DNA from: Rhodospirillaceae bacterium
Lineage (GTDB): Bacteria; Pseudomonadota; Alphaproteobacteria; MPNO01; UBA2964
Length of the DNA stretch: 8,859 bases
NCBI GenBank assembly: GCA_018660305.1
Contig: JABJKO010000134.1
Span: 1-8,859 of the forward strand
Reading direction: 5' to 3'
The notes under the pieces are model-generated. The model did no database searches and was not told the DNA's origin. It saw nothing but the letters and a program-made list of their open reading frames with translations. Positions 5,646 through 8,859 of this stretch are shown here, in pieces. Both the position numbers and the translations under genes were made by a program. Position 1 is the stretch's first letter; every line of letters starts with the position of its first letter.

Positions 5646-5682
5646 ATAGGAATTTAATCTACATAAATAGGAATATAATCTA
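5646..5682. repeat. Two direct repeats 21 bp apart, the second containing TATAAT
   Basis: ATAGGAATTTAATCTA (5646-5661) recurs as ATAGGAATATAATCTA (5667-5682), 15 of 16 bases identical. The 21-bp period is two helical turns, so both copies face the same side of the DNA, as expected for paired binding sites of a regulator. The second copy contains a perfect forward TATAAT (5674-5679), where the first has TTTAAT. No good -35 lies 16-18 bases upstream of that TATAAT. A regulated promoter or operator pair is inferred. Confidence 0.5.
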
Positions 5683-5733
5683 AGCAACTTGAAATAGAGT
5701 TAATGAGTGGTTCATATACAAATTAATTGGCAA

Positions 5734-5760
5734 GGCGGAAAAAATCCCGGTTTTTCCGCC
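5734..5760. terminator. Perfect 10-bp inverted repeat, possible terminator or small-RNA 3' end
   Basis: GGCGGAAAAA and TTTTTCCGCC pair perfectly around a 7-base loop (ATCCCGG). The T-run lies inside the 3' arm rather than after it, so it is atypical for a Rho-independent terminator on either strand. It sits between two divergent genes, where no annotated message should end. It could close a short transcript started at the TATAAT of 5674-5679, or be a protein-binding cruciform. Confidence 0.4.
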
Positions 5761-6040
5761 TGAGGGAATTCGTATTTGGGAAAGCGCTCACAACGCCGCA
5801 ACTCCCTTTGGACAGCCACCGAACGTCGGACTTTTTTCGACGGCAACTTCTCAGTTCGCGTCGACCCTTTATGGGTGATGCCCCTTCACCCGTAACGTGG
5901 TGATCGAGCCTGTCCTTTTTCGAGTATCCACCATACGGGGGCGTATTGACTCGCTCCGGGGGCCTCCATATGCTGCGCGGCCATGAAGAGATAAGGGCTT
6001 CCGGCCAGAGAAACGGGGGCCTCGACGGAGCAATATTTTC

Positions 6041-6109
6041 TCATATTGTGAATTAAAAAAACTGTATAAAATATTGTTATATAAAGGTTTGTGTAGAAAG
6101 GGGTGAGCT
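6041..6109 (+). promoter_or_regulatory. AT-rich leader and ribosome site of the UbiD gene
   Basis: The 70 bases before the UbiD ATG are strongly AT-rich, with TTGTGA (6046-6051), TATAAA (6065-6070), TAAAAT (6067-6072) and TATATA (6078-6083). None gives a textbook -35/-10 spacing (TTGTGA to TAAAAT is 15 bases), so a promoter is likely but cannot be placed exactly. AAAGGGG (6097-6103) supplies a good ribosome site 6 bases before the ATG at 6110. Confidence 0.45.
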
Positions 6110-7855
6110 ATGGCGACCAGGATCAAGGACCAGACTGCCGATGATCGCGGCTATGTCGATCTGCATGAGCATATCGAGGAGTTGCGCAAGGCAGGGCTTT
6201 TGTTCGAGGTCGATCGCGAGATCAACAAGGACACCGAGATGCACCCGCTGGTGCGCTGGCAGTATCGCGGCGGTGTCGAGGAAGAGGACCGCAAGGCCTG
6301 GCTGTTCAACAACGTGTCCGACGCCAAGGGGCGTAAGTACGACATCCCGGTTCTGGTGGGTGGGCTGGCAGCCAACAGCGCGGTCTACAAGCTCGGCATG
6401 CGCTGCGAGTTGGATGAGATCAAGGAAACCTGGATCCACGCGCTGAACAATCCCATCGATCCCGTTGAAGTCCCGTTCGACGAAGCGCCGTGCCACGATC
6501 TGGTTTATGAGGGTGAGGATCTGCTGAACGGCCATGGGGTCGATCAGATTCCGGTGCCCATTTCATCGCCGGGCTGGGACAACGCGCCCTATTTCGCCGC
6601 GTCCCATTTCATCACCAAGGATCCCAATACGGGCATTCAGAACATGGGCAATTACCGTTCCATGGTGAAGGCGCCCAACAGAGTGGGTTTCAACCCGTCC
6701 ATCGAGCTGCGCACCGGCGGCTACATGCATTGGGAGGAATGGAAAAAACGCGGCGAGCCCATGCCGTGTGCCATCGTCATCGGCGCACCGCCGGTGGTGT
6801 CGTTTACCGCGGTCCAGAAAGTCCCGGAAAAATTCGACGAATTCCAGATTTCCGGCGGTCTGTGCGGCAAGCCGCTCAACGTGGTCAAGGCGAAGACCGT
6901 CGATATCATGGTGCCGGCCGAGGCCGAGATCGTCATCGAAGGCTTTATCTCCACCGATCTGCTGGAGCCGGAAGCGCCGTTCGGTGAATCCCATGGCCAT
7001 GTGAACCTTCAGGAATATAACGGCTTCATGGATGTCACGGCCATCACCCGCCGCAAGGACGCCATCATGGTCTCCTGGGTCAGCCAGGTGACGCCGTCTG
7101 AATCCTCGGCCATCAAGCGCCCGGCCTACGAGGCCGCGCAGATCGAGCATTTGCGCGATCATCTCGGGATCAAGGGCATCAAGCATGTCTGCACCCATGA
7201 GCCGCTGACCTCGCTTCACAAATTGATCATCGCCGTGGTCGACCGCGACATGCCGCGCACCGAAATATGGCGGGCGCTCTATGGCATCGCCAGTCTGCGC
7301 CGGGCCGAGGGCAAATGGATCATCGCGGTCAACGAGGATATCGATCCCGACGACACCAACGCGGTGTTCTGGGCCATGTCATACCGCTGCAAGCCCCATC
7401 GCGACGTGGAAATCCTCAAGAACAAGGACGAAGGCCATGGGCCGCGCTCGCTGCAGGATTCCAATGATTCCGCGGTGCTGATTGATGCCACCCTGAAGGA
7501 AACCTACCCGCCGGTCTCCCTGCCCAAACGGCAGTATATGGAGGGCGCCGCCGAAATCTGGTACGAGCTTGGACTTCCCAAACTCAAGCCGCAACGCCCG
7601 TGGTACGGCTATGACATGGGTGAATGGAACGAGGATCTCGAGACCATGGCGCTCCGCGCGGTAAAGGGTGACTACTGGCAGACCGGTGAAATCATCGCGC
7701 AAAAACGGCGTGGCGATTTGAAAATGAACACCGAGGTGCGTACGCTGGGCGAAGGGACGCCGGGCGCCGGCGACCGCACGAAGGATAAGGGAGGTTTGAC
7801 ATGGGACGGCTTGACGGACGCGTCGCACTCGTTACCGGTGCGGCCCAAGGAATAG
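6110..7855 (+). CDS. UbiD family (de)carboxylase
   Basis: Prenylated-FMN-dependent decarboxylase of the UbiD family, cytosolic, acting reversibly on aromatic or alpha,beta-unsaturated carboxylic acids. The 581 residues contain NMGNYR (178-183), giving the Asn and Arg five apart that bind metal and substrate (Fdc1 Asn168/Arg173). EAPFGE (288-293) gives the two Glu five apart that match Glu277/Glu282. EGFI (277-280) and NEDIDPDD (408-415) are further family motifs. The protein is longer than E. coli UbiD (about 497 residues) and resembles the larger catabolic members. A UbiX-type prenyltransferase is needed for the cofactor and is not in the window. The ATG at 6110 has a clear ribosome site. 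The last 19 codons are read across the start of the SDR gene in another frame, so the two are translationally linked. The neighbouring SDR and dioxygenase suggest a catabolic role; the substrate is unknown. Confidence 0.93.
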   Translation: MATRIKDQTADDRGYVDLHEHIEELRKAGLLFEVDREINKDTEMHPLVRWQYRGGVEEEDRKAWLFNNVSDAKGRKYDIPVLVGGLAANSAVYKLGMRCELDEIKETWIHALNNPIDPVEVPFDEAPCHDLVYEGEDLLNGHGVDQIPVPISSPGWDNAPYFAASHFITKDPNTGIQNMGNYRSMVKAPNRVGFNPSIELRTGGYMHWEEWKKRGEPMPCAIVIGAPPVVSFTAVQKVPEKFDEFQISGGLCGKPLNVVKAKTVDIMVPAEAEIVIEGFISTDLLEPEAPFGESHGHVNLQEYNGFMDVTAITRRKDAIMVSWVSQVTPSESSAIKRPAYEAAQIEHLRDHLGIKGIKHVCTHEPLTSLHKLIIAVVDRDMPRTEIWRALYGIASLRRAEGKWIIAVNEDIDPDDTNAVFWAMSYRCKPHRDVEILKNKDEGHGPRSLQDSNDSAVLIDATLKETYPPVSLPKRQYMEGAAEIWYELGLPKLKPQRPWYGYDMGEWNEDLETMALRAVKGDYWQTGEIIAQKRRGDLKMNTEVRTLGEGTPGAGDRTKDKGGLTWDGLTDASHSLPVRPKE

Positions 7856-8559
7856 GGGCTGCCTTCGCGAAAGGACTGGCGGCGGAAGGCGCAAAGGTCG
7901 CCATTTCCGATCTGGATTCCGGCCAGACCATTGTCGACATCATCAAACAACAAGGCGGTGATGCCATCGACGCACCGTGCGATGTCTCCGACGAGGCGGC
8001 TGCCAAGGCCGCTGTCGCGCAAACCGTTGAAGCCTTTGGCCGGCTGGATATCCTGGTCAATAACGCCGCCATCTTCACCCAGGTCGAGCGCAAGAAATTC
8101 GATGACATTTCGGTCGATGAGTGGGACCGGGTCAGCGCCGTCAATATCAAGGGCGTGTGGCTCATGGCAAAAGCCGCCGTGCCCGAGATGCGCAAGAACA
8201 ACTACGGCAAGATCATCAGCATCTCGTCCGGCCGGGCCTTTAAGGGCTCGACGCATTTTCTCCATTATGACGCGTCCAAGGCCGCCGTGGTTGGGATAAC
8301 TCGATCACTGGCCCGCGAACTGGGCAGCGACAATATCTGCGTCAACGCCATCGCACCGGGATCGACAGCCAGCGAAAATGTCATGAAGCGGGCCACCGAT
8401 CTTGGGTCCTCCATGGACGGCACCGTTGCGACCCGCGCGCTGAAGCGCGTCGAGACCCCCGAGGATCTGGTGGGCGCCTGCGTGTTCCTTGCATCCCCCG
8501 ACAGCGACTTCATGACCGGCCAGAGCCTGGTGGTCGACGGCGGCTCCGCAATGCATTGA
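7801..8559 (+). CDS. SDR family NAD(P)-dependent oxidoreductase
   Basis: Classical short-chain dehydrogenase of 252 residues, the usual length, with a Rossmann fold and probably tetrameric. The cofactor loop is TGAAQGIG (12-19). Asp at the end of the second strand (AISDLD) favours NAD over NADP. The strand-4 motif is LVNNAA. The catalytic set is Ser143 (SISSGR), Tyr156 and Lys160 (YDASK). NAIAPGS follows, and the end is the typical TGQSLVVDGG. It oxidises or reduces a hydroxyl/keto group; the substrate cannot be told. AAGGGAGGT (7787-7795) lies 5 bases before the ATG, all inside the tail of the UbiD gene, which it overlaps by 55 bases. Re-initiation from UbiD translation is therefore likely. 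It is followed after 76 bp by a dioxygenase gene. Confidence 0.95.
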   Translation: MGRLDGRVALVTGAAQGIGAAFAKGLAAEGAKVAISDLDSGQTIVDIIKQQGGDAIDAPCDVSDEAAAKAAVAQTVEAFGRLDILVNNAAIFTQVERKKFDDISVDEWDRVSAVNIKGVWLMAKAAVPEMRKNNYGKIISISSGRAFKGSTHFLHYDASKAAVVGITRSLARELGSDNICVNAIAPGSTASENVMKRATDLGSSMDGTVATRALKRVETPEDLVGACVFLASPDSDFMTGQSLVVDGGSAMH

Positions 8560-8599
8560 GGGGCGGCGGGGCGATGGGGATCGCGTCCGCGGATAGCCA

Positions 8600-8630
8600 T
8601 GGTATAATCGCCGTAGAACGCAGGAGGTAA
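8600..8630 (+). promoter_or_regulatory. Extended -10 promoter and strong ribosome site for the dioxygenase gene
   Basis: TGGTATAAT (8600-8608) is a perfect TGnTATAAT extended -10 element, which can work without a good -35; none is seen 16-18 bases upstream. A start near 8615 would leave a leader of about 20 bases containing AGGAGGTAA (8622-8630), an almost full match to the 16S anti-Shine-Dalgarno, 5 bases before the ATG. The dioxygenase may thus be expressed apart from UbiD and SDR. Confidence 0.5.
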
Positions 8631-8635
8631 CCGCC

Positions 8636-8859
8636 ATGGATATAAACCCTCTTTCCGATGTGCTGGGCGCTGAGGTGATCGGTGTCGATCTCGCCAATCT
8701 GGATGATGCGGCCTTCGCGGCCATTCACGACGCGTTTCTGAAGCATCTGATCCTGGTTTTCCGTGACCAGCATCTGACGCCCGACGAGCAGATCGACTTC
8801 AGCGAGCGGTTTGGCGAGCTTGAGATACATCTTTCCGCCGATCATCTTTTCCCGGAAAA
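8636..8859 (+). CDS. TauD/TfdA family dioxygenase, 5' part (3' end outside window)
   Basis: Start of a probable Fe(II)/2-oxoglutarate-dependent dioxygenase of the TauD/TfdA family, which hydroxylates substrates such as taurine, phenoxyacetates or related acids. The 74 visible residues begin MDINPLSDVLGAEVIGVDL, the standard family opening. They continue with a helix, LILVFRDQHLTPDEQIDFS (39-57), and RFGELEIH (58-65), the stretch that leads toward the iron-binding HxD motif. The iron and 2-oxoglutarate ligands lie beyond the window, so activity cannot be judged. The ATG has a very strong ribosome site and its own promoter candidate. It follows the SDR gene by 76 bp on the same strand, so read-through from the UbiD-SDR unit is also possible. 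Confidence 0.88.
   Translation, partial: MDINPLSDVLGAEVIGVDLANLDDAAFAAIHDAFLKHLILVFRDQHLTPDEQIDFSERFGELEIHLSADHLFPE

Larger units (their letters stand above)
5424..6109. other. 686-bp divergent intergenic region
   Basis: No convincing gene is seen on either strand. The region separates the leftward response regulator from the rightward UbiD gene and must carry both promoters. It holds a small GC hairpin in the regulator leader (5513-5527, CCCCTC/GAGGGG with a 3-base loop), an AT-rich patch (about 5620-5730) with direct repeats and a TATAAT, a strong inverted repeat (5734-5760), and a second AT-rich patch (about 6030-6090) before the UbiD start. A minus-strand open frame at 5869-6126 resembles nothing and crosses the UbiD start, so it is not called. 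Base composition shifts sharply inside the gap, from near-normal GC to strongly AT-rich, which may reflect promoters or acquired sequence. Confidence 0.7.

Noticed and set aside
5873..5891. GGGTGA/TCACCC hairpin in the divergent gap
   Set aside because: Only six pairs with a 7-base loop and no T-run; common by chance.
5869..6126. Minus-strand open frame in the divergent gap
   Set aside because: It has no recognisable motif, crosses the UbiD start and runs through AT-rich promoter-like sequence; it is most likely chance.
6563..7219. Long minus-strand open frame inside the UbiD gene
   Set aside because: It is antisense to the strongly conserved UbiD coding region, and its His/Arg/Asp-rich composition is typical of a mirror frame in GC-rich DNA.
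1..8859. CRISPR array, tRNA, rRNA, insertion sequence or prophage genes
   Set aside because: No regularly spaced repeats, cloverleaf, transposase, integrase or terminal inverted repeats were found on reading both strands.

Overview
The window looks like part of an alphaproteobacterial chromosome, probably a Rhodospirillales-type free-living bacterium. The base composition is moderately GC-rich, starts are a mix of ATG, GTG and TTG with GGAGG/AGGAGG ribosome sites, and the single-domain response regulator carries an Arg/Gly-rich tail of a kind I associate with that class. The assignment is by style only; there is no rRNA, tRNA or mobile-element marker.

Left part (2-4855). The 3' end of a dienelactone hydrolase gene (2-502) is followed by five forward genes. 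The first three are a DUF350 (YjfL-like) inner-membrane protein (605-1015), a DUF1190 (YjfM/YgiB-like) lipoprotein (1070-1612) and a synthetase-only glutathionylspermidine-synthase-like ATP-grasp protein (YjfC/YgiC-like, 1642-2802). This reproduces the E. coli yjfL-yjfM-yjfC order. After a 153-bp gap come a divergent S-adenosylmethionine-decarboxylase-like pyruvoyl enzyme (2956-3327) and a DUF3326 protein (3338-4723), spaced as a two-gene unit. A polyamine-type decarboxylase beside a polyamine-amidoligase-type ATP-grasp enzyme suggests a polyamine-conjugating pathway whose product and acceptor are unknown. Just beyond the last gene lies a short second copy of the dienelactone hydrolase nucleophile-elbow coding sequence (about 4790-4855), in the same orientation as the first. 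The five-gene block is therefore bracketed by related sequence.

Middle part (4860-6109). A stand-alone CheY-like response regulator is encoded on the minus strand (4860-5423), convergent with the DUF3326 gene. It is followed by a 686-bp divergent intergenic region, AT-rich in places, holding a pair of 21-bp-spaced direct repeats, a perfect TATAAT and a perfect 10-bp inverted repeat.

Right part (6110-8859). A forward catabolic-looking run holds a UbiD-family prenyl-FMN decarboxylase (6110-7855), an overlapping SDR dehydrogenase (7801-8559) and the start of a TauD/TfdA-family dioxygenase (8636 to the window edge). The last has its own extended -10 promoter candidate. Together they suggest metabolism of an aromatic or unsaturated carboxylic acid; the substrate cannot be read from the sequence.

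The strongest candidate for something under-described is the 605-4723 block: a SpeD homologue keeping the self-processing and catalytic residues but with an altered substrate pocket, paired with a DUF3326 protein and a synthetase-only GspS-like enzyme.
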